64,000 bases of DNA from Phaeosaccion multiseriatum (Eukaryota > Ochrophyta, other classes): NCBI GenBank assembly GCA_965112735.1, contig OZ218961.1, forward strand, positions 1,178,001-1,242,000, written 5' to 3'. Shown piece after piece: positions 10,685-22,559 of the stretch. Each line of letters opens with the position of its first letter. Positions within the stretch are counted from its first letter, which is position 1. The position numbers were made by a program, and so were the translations under genes. Under the pieces are notes generated by a model that saw nothing but the letters and a program-made list of their open reading frames with translations, made no database searches and had not been told where the DNA came from.

Positions 10685-13600
10685 TTAGCACACCCGGTTG
10701 GTCTTCTCTCCGCTGAGGCGGTGCGTTGCGTCCGATCCAAGTGAGTGGAGCCGCCCAAGGTCCTTGCTCGCGGCGGCGGCGCCGCTCTCCTGCACCCCCT
10801 TGGGTTTCTTCCTCGCCTGCCAATGGGGGTGGTGTTGTGGGTGGAAAGTGTGTATGTGTGTGTGAGAGAGAGAGAGAGAGTGAGAGAGAGAGTGCGTGTC
10901 TATGGCTGTGTCTGTGTGCCGTTGTGCGCGTGCGTGTGTGTGTATGTGCGCATGTGTGTGTGTGTCCAGAGCCGACCTGTGCACAAGGCAAGGCGAACCC
11001 GCGAAGCAAACCACCCGGGCGTAGACTACGCACTCACATGCGCACACACGCACACATGCACGCGCCCTCGCACGCACGCACGCACGTACACACACAAGCA
11101 CGCACACACACACGCACTCACGGACGCACGCACGCGCTCACATACGCATGGACGCACGCACGCGCACGCACTCACGCACGCACGCACGCACCGGCGTCTC
11201 CAGCTCGAGGGGAGTGGTGGGGTGCTGCTGGAAGAAGGAGAAGGCGGCGAAGATGTCGCTCATCAACATTTCCGCCAAGTCACGCGAGAAGCTCTCCTTC
11301 ACCACCACCCGCATGATGGCCTGGGGGGAGGAGGGGGGTGAATGGGTATGAGTGAGTGAGGAGAGGCAGCGAGAGGGAGGGAGGGAGGGAGGGAGGGAGG
11401 GAGGAGAGAGGGACAGGGAGGGAAGGAAGGAGGGAAGGTCAGTTGCGCCAGGGTGCTGGATGAAAGTAGAGCACTCATGGCACGAAGCTCTGAGCATCCT
11501 GACCGGCTCATGCCCTGCCCTGTGGAGAGTCCTCTTGCGCCTTCGCCTTCGCCCACCCTCTCATCCACACCCAGACGCGCACCCACGCCCTCACGCACCC
11601 ACGCACGCACACGCACCCACACACGCACGCCCATACGCACCCACGCACTCACGCACTCACGCACTCACGCACGCCGCACGCACGCACGCACGCACCCATG
11701 CACCCTCGCACAAACACACGCCATGTCAGTGGCGCCCTGTGCGCAGGTGTAGGCCTCAACTATCCAGCCCTTGTTGCGAAGCTTGTCCTGGAGGTCGAAT
11801 ACGCTGCAGTTGGCGCCAGTGGTGAGACTCCACGCCACCACGGGGATGTGCGCCTTCTCCACAATGGTCACCATGCCCTGAGGGGTAAGAGGGAGGGAGG
11901 GAGGGAGGGGTGTTCCTCATCCAGTACCATGTTGTAAGTCAAGCCATCCAATGCCATCCTTTGAAGGGAGTGTTTGTGTGCTCACCGTCTTGACGAGCGA
12001 CGAGCGCAAGAACTCGGCATTCTCCTGAGTGCGGCGCATCGCAGTGGCGGGCAAGGGGAGAGGAGCGAAAAGGGAGGGAAAAGTCGTGGGTAAGAAGCAA
12101 GTGGGGGGGGGGTGGCCAACAAAGAGGAGGCGCAAAGGCACGATTGGAGCTGCTCAGTCACTCACTCAATCACTCACCCACACACTCAATCGCCCACTCA
12201 CTCACCCAATCACTCGCTCAATCACTCACTCACTCACTCACGCATGCACTGACTCGCTCACTCACGCACGCACTCATTCACTCAATCACTCACTCACCTA
12301 CAAACGCAATCACTCACTCACTCACATACACACACGCACTCACTCACTCACTCACTCACCCAATCACCCACACACTTACTATCACACTCACTATCTCACT
12401 CACTTACTCACTCACCCACTCATCCACTCACCCAGTCACTCACATATCTCACTCAATCACTCACTCACCTACAAACGCAATCACTCGCTCACTCACATAC
12501 ACACACACATGCACTCACTCACTCACTATCTCACTCACTTACTCACTCACTATCTCACTCACTTACTCACTCACCCACTCACCCACTCACCCAGTCACTC
12601 ACATATCTCACTCACGCACTCACTCACCCACCCACCCACCCACTCACCCACCCACTAACCATACCGTTACGCTGATCATATCACGAGAAGAAGAACAGAA
12701 GAGCCCCGCCACCGGTAGCGAGAGAAGCGACAGACAGAGGGAGAGTAACAAGGGACCGGTGAAGGTGCGACACAAGTGAACAGGAGGGAGGGGTGGTGAG
12801 CGACAGGAATGGTCTGGAGGGATTGACCGACCTCCACTGAAAGTCAGGCAAGAAGGAGCCTTCACCTCCACTCGCTTGAGCTGAAAGTGCCACCAAAGCA
12901 GCTCAGTTAAGCGAAGAGCGAGAGAGAGAGTGGAGGAGCTGTGAGGTGCGTGAAACTGTATGCTATGCCTCTCGCAAATCGATTGCTGTTGGCCCTGGCA
13001 CAAGCAGGTCGGTTTCTGTAGTCGTACTGGGCAGTTGTGTACGGGTAGTGGCCGTCGCCACCACAGACGGCAAGTTGACTGCACCGTTGTAGTCTTAATT
13101 ACATCTCGACAGCACAAGAAAGGACGCAAGTAAGCAAGAAAGTGGTGAGTGGTGTCAGGACGCACCATGACTTGGAAATACCCGGACTTGCCCAAGCCTT
13201 TCATGGAAGTCGACGCAGCACAGATATAGCACAGCACAGCAGTTGGTGATACAGCACAGAGGGACAGGTATGTGGGGCCGCAGAGCAAGAGACGAAACGC
13301 ACACACAACAAACGCGTAGAGAGGGAGAGAGAGAGGGGGGGGGGGGGGGAAGATAAGGAGGAAAGTTTGGAGTGGGGTCCGAGGACCATCGCGCTTCACA
13401 GGACCTCGGCTCGGAAACTGCAAATCGCCGCTTCCATCCAGTGCCATCCAGCGTTGCCCTCTGACATTCCGTACTGACTGACCGACTCTTTGGTACTCAG
13501 GAATTCACTCGCTTACTCGCTCACGCACTCCCTCAGTCAGTGAGTCAGTCAGTGAGTCAGGCAGTGAGTCAGGCAGTGAGTCATTCAGTCCGTCACTGAC

Positions 13601-13686
13601 TTACCGGATGAAGATATAGTACTGTGCGACCATGTTGCCGGAGCTTTTAGAGAAATTGAGCGTGAAGGACGCCTGGTCACCTCCCA
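10685..13686 (-). pseudogene. Glutamate-decarboxylase-like gene, C-terminal exons, copy A (degenerate)
   Basis: Minus-strand exons: 13686-13605, about 13197-13166, 12024-11986, 11877-11722, 11320-11192 and 10762-10685 (stop). Read in order they give GGDQASFTLNFSKSSGN and VAQYYIFIR, then LGKSGYFQVM, ENAEFLRSSLVKT, HIPVVAWSL...FDLQDKLRNKGWIV, MRVVVKESFSRDLAEMLMSDI and a tail ending GEKTNRVC. This is the order of the C-terminal half of PLP-dependent glutamate decarboxylase. The N-terminal half, including the PLP-lysine region, is absent. Lesions: four bases present in copy B are missing at the start of the first exon; its phase does not close with the next exon by one base; and the donor after exon 11877-11722 is GC instead of copy B's GT. 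The conserved GWIVPAY segment reads GWIVEAY. Probably a 5'-truncated, decaying copy. Confidence 0.75.
12137..12662. repeat. (CTCA)n block in decarboxylase intron, copy A
   Basis: About 520 bp of CTCA/CACT repeats with CCCA and ACAC variants inside the intron between the exons at 12024 and 13166. The counterpart in unit B (18836-19165) is much shorter, so the tract has changed length since duplication. Confidence 0.9.
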
Positions 13687-14490
13687 CTGCCAAGGGGTGG
13701 GGAGGGACAGATGGCAGTAGATGGGCTGATAGAAGGATGGTGATGTGCACAGAGAGCATAGAGAGCACAGGGAGAGACAGGACAGATGAGAGGAGATGAG
13801 ACGACATGCACATACCCCACCCACCCACGCACCGACGCACTCGCCCACCCACCCGCCGACCCACCAAACCAACCCAACATTTGCAAAGTGCATCCACCCT
13901 TGGCTGCTTGCTGGCTCCACTCTTCCGTCCCCAGGGCCCCAGCCAGCCTCCCAGCGAACATCACCCGCAGGTACTCCTCTCCCCCTCCTTCCTACTTGTT
14001 TCTTTGTGTCCTCCTGTCGTACCTCTTGAGCTGGCGGCCGTGAGGCGACTTGCTGTCGTTGTACCTCGCTCCGAGCAAGGTGCCACGGAAGACACGTTTC
14101 TTGTCCTCTTCCTCGCTCATCCTCCTCCTCCGCTGGAGCCTCTGCTGCTGCTGGCTGCTACTCAGGTGGCTTTGCATCACTCCCGCTGCTGCATCGCCTC
14201 CGGGGAGAGGCCGGCGAGAGTGACCGCTTGCGAAGAGGAGACCGCGGCACTCCTCGCGTCTCTGCCTGGAGACAGACGCGGCGAATGCGGAGAGGCTGCT
14301 GCTAACGGAGCTGCTGCCTCGGCTTTTCCTGTTGTCGTCCCTGTCAGGCTCAGACTCTCTGGACCAAGGGGAGGAGGTCTGCGGGAACCCATGATGTGTG
14401 CCTGTTGCTTCTTTCCAGGCCCCACCGCTTTTCTGTACTTTTGGGAGATCTACAATGTATCGTTTTGGGAGGGATTATCTGGGAGGCGGC
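13687..14490 (-). other. Upstream remnant of the decarboxylase-like locus, copy A
   Basis: Minus-strand reading shows an exon-like Ser/Arg-rich stretch ending YNDSKSPHGRQLKRYDRR (about 14380-14010), preserved in unit B at about 21380-21020. I do not recognise it. Relative to unit B, a segment carrying two further exon-like stretches is missing here at about 13880. A short decayed spacer leads to the next unit. Confidence 0.4.
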
Positions 14491-14715
14491 GAAATTTTTT
14501 TGAACCAACCGTAATAAGTCAAGGAAGGCTTGGAGGCCTTCCTTCCCCCCGTGCTATTTCCCCATCCACCTTCCCCCGTGAGCATTGTGAGCACACGGCG
14601 AACAACCTCCCTTCCAACCCCTCGCCCTACTGCCCCGCTCTCTGCTCGTTTGGGTGAGTTTTCCGTCGACAGAGGAATTTAGTCGGTGAATATGCGGAGA
14701 GAGAAGAAGAAAGAC

Positions 14716-16407
14716 ATGGAGGCGGGAAAGAGACGAGTAGCAGCCGAGACCTTCCCATCTGGGGCTTCAAAGCGGCGCTCAGAAGGTTCTAATGACTGGG
14801 ATGGAGTGGAGGTGCTGACTGTGGTTGCTGCCAATAGGGGGTCTCTCGAGAGTCTGTGGGGCCTGTGCAGAGAGGTGGATGCAGTAGCGGGGAGGCGACT
14901 TGTTCTACACAAAGAAGTACCAAAAGCTGTGCAGGAGAGAATGCTACAGATGCTCGAGCATCGGCAACGGTTTGAGCTCGCGCAGTCGGAAGAAGGGGCA
15001 TCATCTGCTCCTGACGAGGGGCAGAGCCAAGGCCTCCAGGAGGAGCAGCAGGAAGGAGGAGGTAACATCCAGAGGAAATGGTTTCGGGTCATCGCTGTGA
15101 GCCTGGGTGTCCCCAATCTGTCTTATACCAGGCCATCTGATGAAGCGAAGAAGCCGGACATTGCCGTTGCTCAGGAAGGGCTGAGAGTGCTCCCTCCCTC
15201 GGTGAAGCACGTTCGCTTGGGAGATGATATCAACTGTCGTGGCCTGCGTCTTCCTGACTGGCTGGAGAGTGTACATTTTGGAGAATGGTTTTCCGAAGAG
15301 GTCAAACTTCCGCACGCCTTGAGAGAATTGAGCTTCCATCCTGAGTCCGAATACAATCGTCCTTTGGACCTCCCCCCATCGCTGCAGAAGATCACGGTTG
15401 GGTGGAGGTATACACAACAGACAGATTTCAGTCTGCTGGACGGGCTTACGGAGCTGAGATTTTGCGATGACTCGAGGCTTAATTATCCGTTGATCCTGCC
15501 TGCCACTCTTCGGACTCTGGAGCTGGGGTGTAAGTATACCCAGCCCCTATCGGATCTGCCGGACGGGCTGGAGGAGCTGAAATTTGCACGGTACTCCGCG
15601 TTCAATCATCCGTTAACCCTGCCTGCCTCTCTTCGGACTCTGCAGCTGGGACGGTACTACACGCTGCCCCTATCGGATCTGCCGGACGGGCTGAAAGAGC
15701 TGAAATTTCTCTTTGGCTCGGAGTTCAATCATCCATTAACCCTGCCTGCCACTCTTCGGACTCTGGAGCTGGGAACGCAGTATAACCAGCCGCTACCAGA
15801 TCTGCCGGACGGGATGAAGGAGCTGAAATTTGCCTTTGACACGGAGTTTAATCATCCGTTCACCGTGCCTGCCTCTCTTCGGACTCTGGTGCTGGGAGGG
15901 GAGTATAACCAGCCTCTATCGGATCTACCGGACGGGCTGAAGGAGCTGAAGTTTGCCTGGAAGTCCGCGTTCAATCATCCATTGGCCCTGCCTGCCTCTC
16001 TTCGGACTCTGCAGCTGGGAAAGGAGTATAACCAGCCCCTATCGGATCTGCCGGACGGGCTGAAGGAGCTGACATTTGACTATGGCTCGAGGTTTGATCA
16101 TCCGTTAACCCTGCCTGCCACTATTCGGACTCTGGAGCTGGGAAAGGAGTATAACCAGCCCCTATCGGATCTACCGGACGGGCTGGAGGAGCTGAGATTT
16201 GACTATGGCTCGAGGTTTAATCATCCGTTAACCCTGCCTGCCTCTCTTCGGACTCTGGAGCTGGGAAAGGGGTTTCACCAGCCCCTATCGGATCTGCCTG
16301 CAGGTCTGGAGCGACTCGAGGTTTGGGAGGGATACGAGCTCCCTGCTCAGCTGCCCGAGGACCTTGAAGTGGAGTTCTTCGAAAGGCCTTGCAGTGAGGA
16401 TGATTGA
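14716..16407 (+). CDS. FNIP-repeat (LRR-like) protein, copy B
   Basis: An uninterrupted 563-codon frame. The start at 14716 (MEAGKRR) is the position conserved in all three copies; an ATG 30 bp upstream exists only here. The N-terminal ~190 residues include DWDGVEVLTVVAAN, SLWGLCREVDAVAGRRLVLH (resembling the degenerate start of an F-box or similar adaptor, not established), a Gln/Glu/Gly-rich linker and LPPSVKHVRLGD. Then come seven 41-residue units, each holding two FNIP-type half repeats (LPASLRTLQLG, YNQPLSDLPDGLKEL, FNHPL). The C-terminal cap LPAGLERLEVWEGYELPAQL differs from copies A and C. No signal peptide or membrane segment is seen. FNIP domains form LRR-like solenoids used for protein binding; the partner is unknown. 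It has no introns, unlike the neighbouring single-copy genes. Confidence 0.85.
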   Translation: MEAGKRRVAAETFPSGASKRRSEGSNDWDGVEVLTVVAANRGSLESLWGLCREVDAVAGRRLVLHKEVPKAVQERMLQMLEHRQRFELAQSEEGASSAPDEGQSQGLQEEQQEGGGNIQRKWFRVIAVSLGVPNLSYTRPSDEAKKPDIAVAQEGLRVLPPSVKHVRLGDDINCRGLRLPDWLESVHFGEWFSEEVKLPHALRELSFHPESEYNRPLDLPPSLQKITVGWRYTQQTDFSLLDGLTELRFCDDSRLNYPLILPATLRTLELGCKYTQPLSDLPDGLEELKFARYSAFNHPLTLPASLRTLQLGRYYTLPLSDLPDGLKELKFLFGSEFNHPLTLPATLRTLELGTQYNQPLPDLPDGMKELKFAFDTEFNHPFTVPASLRTLVLGGEYNQPLSDLPDGLKELKFAWKSAFNHPLALPASLRTLQLGKEYNQPLSDLPDGLKELTFDYGSRFDHPLTLPATIRTLELGKEYNQPLSDLPDGLEELRFDYGSRFNHPLTLPASLRTLELGKGFHQPLSDLPAGLERLEVWEGYELPAQLPEDLEVEFFERPCSEDD

Positions 16408-17438
16408 GTAGAAGGGTTTCTATCGCAGGAAGCGCGACGAATACGATCGTGAGGATGAGGGCTCCGAGGAGGAAGAGTACTAAAGTCAAGCGGGACATGC
16501 TCATGGTGATGAAGACGAGTCGAGGAGATGAGGTGACTGTAGCCCAGCTACGGTGTCAAGGAGTGGTCGCACTGTATGGACCGGCGCTTTGGCGGAGTTG
16601 GCGGAGTCTTGATGGATGGGTGTGACGAGCCCTCTGGGATCTGAAGAGGCCAAAGTTAGCGACGCAGAAGCGCTCTGGGCTGTGGCTGTGGCGTCCGAAA
16701 AGAAACGGCCCACAAAGGCGGTTATACAATGGTTACAGATTTGAGACAGCAAGTAACACACGCCACACATATATAGCGTTATCGGCGGGGCTCGCAGTGA
16801 GAGATAAGAGGAGTCTGATCTAGCCACCTCCCATTGCAAATTCAAGTGAAGCTTGTGTGAAAAAGCGACTGGGGATATATGTGCATATATATAACGAGTA
16901 GAGTTCAAAGCATGTCGAAATTACAAAAGCGAAGGCAGCCAAGCCGTGCTTGCTCTGTTCGCTCCTCCCCCCTTCCTTGGCTTGTTGCCATTCCTATCAG
17001 TACCCATCACAGTCCATTCCTCCCATTACCCATCCCTGTCCAGCTCAGCCATCAGACTGGCTGGCTGCTCCTCGCCGGACTGTTTCTCACTGGACTGTTC
17101 CTGTAAGGGCAGAAGCGAGGGCCCCACTCCCCCACTCACTCCTGCACTCACACACCGCCACCGCCACACACCCGCCGAAACCATTCAATGGTCCCATACT
17201 CGCATATTCCCTCCCTCCCTCCCGCCCTTGAAGAAATACACTCTCGCCTCGCCTCTGCTCCTTCCCCCCTCTCGAACCTTCAGCGCACTCCGGTCTCTGG
17301 CTCCTACTGGCGACAGGTCCTCACTACTGCTGCTATTACTCCGCTGCTTCTGCTGCTGCCGAGACTCCCTCCTAACCCATACACCTACAGCTGCCCCATA
17401 TACCTATCTACGGCTGCCCCCTCCCCTCCCTCCACCAC

Positions 17439-20156
17439 TTAGCACACCCGGTTGGTCTTCTCTCCGCTGAGGCGGTGCGTTGCGTCCGATCCAAGTGAGT
17501 GGAGCCGCCCAAGGTCCTTGCTCGCGGCGGCGGCGCCGCTCTCCTGCACCCCCTTGGGTTTCTTCCTCGCCTGCCAATGGGGGTGGTGTTGTGGGTGGAA
17601 AGTGTGTTTGTGTGTGTGTGAGAGAGAGAGAGAGAGACAGAGAGAGTGAGAGAGAGAGTGCGTGTCTATGGCTGTGTCTGTGTGCCGTTGTGCGCGTGCG
17701 TGTGTGTGTGTGCGTGTGTGTGTGTGTGTGTCCAGAGCCGACCTGTGCACAAGGCAAGGCGAACCCGCGAAGCAAACAACCCGGGCGTAGACTTCGCACT
17801 CAAATACGCTCACACGCACACATGCACGCGCCCTCGCACGCACGCACGCACGTACACACACAAGCACGCACACACACACGCACTCACGGACGCACGCACG
17901 CGCTCACATACGCATGGACGCACGCACGCGCACGCACTCACGCACGCACGCACGCACCGGCGTCTCCAGCTGGAGGGGAGTGGTGGGGTGCTGCTGGAAG
18001 AAGGAGAAGGCGGCGAGGATGTCGCTCATCAACATTTCCGCCAAGTCACGCGAGAAGCTCTCCTTCACCACCACCCGCATGATGGCCTGGGGGGAGGAGG
18101 GGGTGAATGGGTATGAGTGAGTGAGGAGAGGCAGCGAGAGGGAGGGAGGGAGGGAGGGAGGAGAGAGGGACAGGGAGGGAAGGAAGGAGGGAAGGTCAGT
18201 TGCGTCAGGGTGCTGGATGAAAGTAGAGCACTCATGACACGAAGCTCTGAGCACCATGACCGGCTCATGCCATGCCCTGTGGAGAGTCCTCTTGCGCCTT
18301 CGCCTTCGCCCACCCTCTCATCCACACCCAGACGCGCACCCACGCCCTCACGCACCCACGCACCCACGCACTCACGCACCCACGCACAAACACACACCAT
18401 GTCAGTGGCGCCCTGTGGGCACGTGCAGGCCGGCACTATCCAGCCCTTGTTGCGAAGCTTGTCCTGGAGGTCGAATGCGCTGCAGTTGGCGCCAGTGGTG
18501 AGACTCCACGCCACCACGGGGATGTGCGCCTTCTCCACGATGGTCACCATGCCCTGAGGGGTAAGACAGAGGGAGGGAGGGAGGGAGGGAGGGGGTGGTT
18601 CGCATCCAGTACTTATGTTGTAAGTCAAGCCATCCAATGCAATCCTTTGAAGGGAGTTTTTGTGTGCTCACCGTCTTGACGAGCGACGAGCGCAAGAACT
18701 CGGCATTCTCCTGAGTGCGGCGCGTCGCAGCGGCGGGCAAGGGGAGAGGAGCGTAAAGGGAGGGCAAAGTCGTGGGTGAGAAGCAAGTGGAGGGGCGGTG
18801 GGCAACAAAGAGGAGGGGCAAAGGCATGATTGGAGCTGCTCACTCACCCACACACTCAATCGCTCATCACTCGCTCAATCGCTCGCTCAATCACTCACCC
18901 ATGCACTCACTCACTCACCCACTCACCCACTCACCCACTCACCCACTCACCCACTCGCTCAATCACTCGCTCAATCACTCACGCATGCACTCACGCATGC
19001 ACTCACTCACTCACTCACTCACTCACTCACCCACTCACCCACTCACTCACTCACTCACTCACACTCACCCACCCACACACCCGCTCACCCACTCACAGTC
19101 ACTCACTATCTCACTCACTCACTCACTATCTCACTCACTCACTCACTCACTCACCCACCCACTTACCATACAGTTACGCTGATCATATCACGAGAAGAAG
19201 AACAGAAGAGCCCCGCCACCGGTAGCGAGAGAAGCGACAGACAGAGGGAGAGTAACAAGCGACCGGTGAAGGTGCGACACAAGTGAACAGGAGGGAGGGG
19301 TGGTGAGCGACAGGAATGGTCTGGAGGGATTGACCGACCTCCACTGAAAGTCAGGCAAGAAGGAGCCTTTACCTCCACTCGCTTGAGCTGATAATGCCAC
19401 CAAAGCAGCTCAGTTAAGCGAAGAGCGAAAGAGAGAGTGGAGGAGCTGTGAGGGGCGTGAAACTGTATGCTATGCAGAGTACTGTTGGCCCTGGCACAAG
19501 CAGGTCGGTTTCTAGTAGTCGTGCTGGGCAGTCGTACGGGTAGTGGGCGTCGCCACCACAGACGGCAAAGTTGACTGCACCGTTGTAGTCTTAATTACGT
19601 CTCGACAGCACAAGAATGGGCGTAAGTAAGCAAGTAAGTATTGAGTGGTGTCAGGACGTACCATGACTTGGAAATACCCGGACTTGCCCAAGCCTTTCAT
19701 GGAAGTCGACGCAGCACAGATATAGCACAGCACAGCACAGCAGTTGGTGATACAGCACGGAGGGACAGGTATGTAGGGCCGCAGAGCAAGAGACGAAACG
19801 CACACGCAACAAGCGCGTAGAGAGGGAGAGAGAGAGAGATGAGGACAAGGAGAAGAGAGGGGGGAAGACAAGGGGGAAAGCTTCGAGTGGGGTCCGAGGA
19901 CCATCGCGCTTCACAGGACCTCGGCTCGGAAACTGCAACTCGCCACTTCCATCCAGTGCCATCCAGCGTTGCCCTCTGACACTCCGTACTGACTGACCGA
20001 CTCTTTGGTACTCAGGAATTCACTCGCTTACTCGCTCACGCACTCCCTCAGTCAGTGAGTCATTCAGTCCGTCACTGACTTACCGGATGAAGTTGGAATG
20101 TTGCCGGAGCTTTTAGAGAAATTGAGCGTGAGGGACGCCTGGTCACCTCCCAGCCA
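17439..20156 (-). pseudogene. Glutamate-decarboxylase-like gene, C-terminal exons, copy B (degenerate)
   Basis: Minus-strand exons equivalent to copy A: 20156-20094, about 19693-19662, 18710-18672, 18553-18398, 18086-17958 and 17516-17439 (stop). Copy B keeps the four bases lost in A, so it reads WLGGDQASLTLNFSKSSGN as expected for decarboxylase. It has lost the conserved VAQYYIFIR block: A and B differ here by 13 bases and B reads NIPTSS. The donor after 18398 is a normal GT. GWIVPAC replaces the expected GWIVPAY. The tail DATHRLSGEKTNRVC is the same as in A. As in A, no PLP-lysine half is present. Each copy preserves residues the other has lost, which fits independent decay after duplication. 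Confidence 0.75.
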
Positions 20157-20360
20157 CTGCCAAGGGGTGGGGAGGGACAGATGGCAGTAGATGGGCGGAT
20201 AGAAGGATGGTGATGTGCACAGAGAGCATAGAGAGCACAGGGAGAGACAGGACAGACGAGAGGAGATGAGACGACTTGCACATACCCCACCCACCCACGC
20301 ACCGACGCACTCGCCCACCCACCCGCCGACCCACCAAACCAACCCAACATTTGCAACGAC

Positions 20361-20862
20361 CTTGCTGGCCTCCACAAGATTGAAGTCGTCGGGGTGGTAG
20401 AGAGACTTGCAAATGAGCATGTTAAGGTGTAGCACATGGGCCTTGAGGCGATGCGCACTTTCGTCCTTGGAGGACTCTGGAAAGGCATCCCAGAACCTCT
20501 GTAATCACTAACCCAATGATGCACGCCCCCAAGGAGAGGGAGGACGGATGGGGAGTTGATAATAGAGCAAATGCCATGGTAGATAGAGGGTGACGGTAGA
20601 CTCAAAGGGGCTGTGCACCACGTGAGCGACACACAGAAGCACCACCCTGCAGGGGACACAGCCAGATACACACACCTGCACGCCCGTCTGCACACCCGTA
20701 CGCACACACTCGCACACACGCACCACGCGCGCATGTACACGCACGCGCACACACGCTTTCGCACCTGCAGCTGCTCCATAACAAGCGGGTCGTGCCTGAG
20801 CTTCTCCTTCTCTCGCTTGCAGTACGGGTGGTCAAAGGCGACATTGCCTTCGTCTCGAAGGC
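20361..20862 (-). other. Two exon-like stretches present in unit B only
   Basis: Minus strand: 20862-20765, containing NVAFDHPYCKREKEKLRHD, ends at GTGCGA; 20498-20361, containing RFWDAFPESSKDESAHRLKA and LICKSLYHPDDFNLVEASK, follows acceptor TTACAG. The two join in phase 0. The second ends at a weak GTCGTT donor just before the decarboxylase exons. I do not recognise a family. They may be 5' exons of the same gene or remnants of another one. A CA-rich stretch with ACGC variants separates them. Confidence 0.45.
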
Positions 20863-21599
20863 CTGTGCGAGGAGATGAAGAAGAGAAGATGTGCAGCAAG
20901 GAGGAAAGAGAAACGGAACCCTTGGCTGCTTGCCGGCTCCACTCTTCCGTCCCCAGCCAGGGCCCCAGCCAGCCTCCCAGCGAACCTCACACGCAGGTAC
21001 TCCTCTCCCCCTCCTTCCTACTTGTTTCTTTGTGTCCTCCTGTCGTACCTCTTGAGCTGGCGGCCGTGAGGCGACTTGCTGTCGTTGTACCTCCGAGCAA
21101 GGTGACACGTTTCTCGTCCTCTTCCTCCTCCTCCTCCTCCTCCTCCTCCGCTTGAGCCTCTGCTGCTGTGGCTGCTGCTCAGGTGGCTTTGCATCACTCC
21201 CGCTGCTGCATCGCCTCCGGGGAGAGGCCGGCGAGAGTGACCGCTTGCGAAGAGGCTGCTGCTGCTAACGGAGCTGCTGCCTCGGCTTTCCCTGTTGTCG
21301 TCCCTGTCAGGCTCAGACTCTCTGGACCAAGGGGAGGATGTCTGCGGGAACCCATGATGTGTGCCTGTTGGTTCTTTCCAAGACCCCACCCCAACCTCAG
21401 CAGCTTTTCTTTACTTTTGGGAGGCGGCGAAATCGTAAGTCAAGGAAGGCGTGGAGCCCTTGTATGTCAATTAACCGCCCTGGATGTCAGTAGAATCAAC
21501 ATTTTGAGTGGGCTCAGGAAAAGAGGTATTACGCACGCTACAGAGCACCACAGGCGAAGCGCTTCGGGAGATCTGAGGAAAAGACAGTATTCTAGATGT

Positions 21600-22150
21600 T
21601 GAGCAGCTTCAAGTCTGATTGTTGCGTCTGTATAGAGCGATTTAGGAGGTGAAATGTGCTGCTATGTTGACGAGATCTTTGGCCCTGAACAAGGGAGAAA
21701 GAGAGAGGCGTAGCTCACACAAGAGGTGATAATCTTCGGGCTGAATACGGATTATGTAGTCAAATAGCCGATGTGAAGCTGGGAGCGCGGTCTTAGGAGA
21801 TAGTGGGCTAACATGTGGAGCTGAAATGTCCGTTGCTTTGGCGGGAATTTGGGCCTCAAACAAGGGGGGAGTGGGGGAAGAGCGTGTGCGAGCAAGAGCC
21901 CATGAGGGAGGAATGGCTTTGAGCAGACTGCGACCCACATATGGAAGTCGACGTTGAGCAGCTAAGAGTGCGATTGCAGGTGCTGTGGAGCAGAAGGGGT
22001 GAGGCGAGATGGAAACACCTATGGCAGCAGTTTTCACCTCAAAAATGGTGAGGAGAGGGAGGAGCGTGTGCGACCAGCAGACCACGAGATATGAAACCCT
22101 TGAGAAGACTTGAGGGATACATAGTCTGCTGAGTGCTGGGCAGCTCGAAG
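21600..22150. repeat. Degenerate internal repeats in the TIR element
   Basis: Related segments recur about every 170-200 bp in the left part of the element: TTGAGCAGCT near 21600 and 21953 with GGGCAGCT near 22139; GGCCTCAAACAAGGG near 21851 with GGCCCTGAACAAGGG near 21680; GAGCGTGTGCGA near 21880 and 22062. Confidence 0.5.
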
Positions 22151-22559
22151 TGTCCTTTCAGGAGCTACAGAGTGAGGGAGAGAATTTACAAGTGTGAAGG
22201 GCCCCTTTTCGTCGTCATCCTGACCCTCGATCGAGGGGGAAGAGAGGGTATGACGATAGATATGGGCCAGATACAACGCGAGGATATACCTCATGACCAT
22301 GCGCCGATTTGGTACTCTTTACATGCTCTCCTTGGCGAGGATGCGATTTACAACGCTATCTATGTGTATATTCGTCATTTTAACCCAATTTCACGGATGG
22401 GCAGCTCCAACTGTACACACACTGCCCCTCCTCCCCTTATCGGTGCTGCTACGGCTACTACTACTATAGATGCTGCACGAGGCTCCGTCTTACCTGCGAA
22501 ATCCGTCTCGGTAGCCCGCCAAGCCCTCCTCTGGCAGCTCCTAACCCCCCTGCCACGGC

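Larger units (their letters stand above)
7650..14490. repeat. Tandem segmental duplication, unit A
   Basis: First unit of an array whose members start with the shared sequence GTCAAGGAAGG followed by a CCTTCCCCCC...TATTTCCCCATCC block. Gene order is the FNIP gene (+), a shared 1-kb downstream region, then decarboxylase exons (-). Unit A aligns by eye with unit B along nearly its whole length, apart from indels, microsatellite length changes and a segment of about 560 bp missing from A near 13880. Confidence 0.85.
14510..21440. repeat. Tandem segmental duplication, unit B
   Basis: Second unit of the array with the same gene order as unit A. It begins with GTCAAGGAAGG as do the A start and the B/C junction. 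It retains about 560 bp near 20358-20918 that unit A lacks. Confidence 0.85.

Noticed and set aside
12029-12779. Long Ser/Thr/His-rich ORFs over CTCA repeats
   Set aside because: Repeat translations in all three frames, inside a decarboxylase intron.
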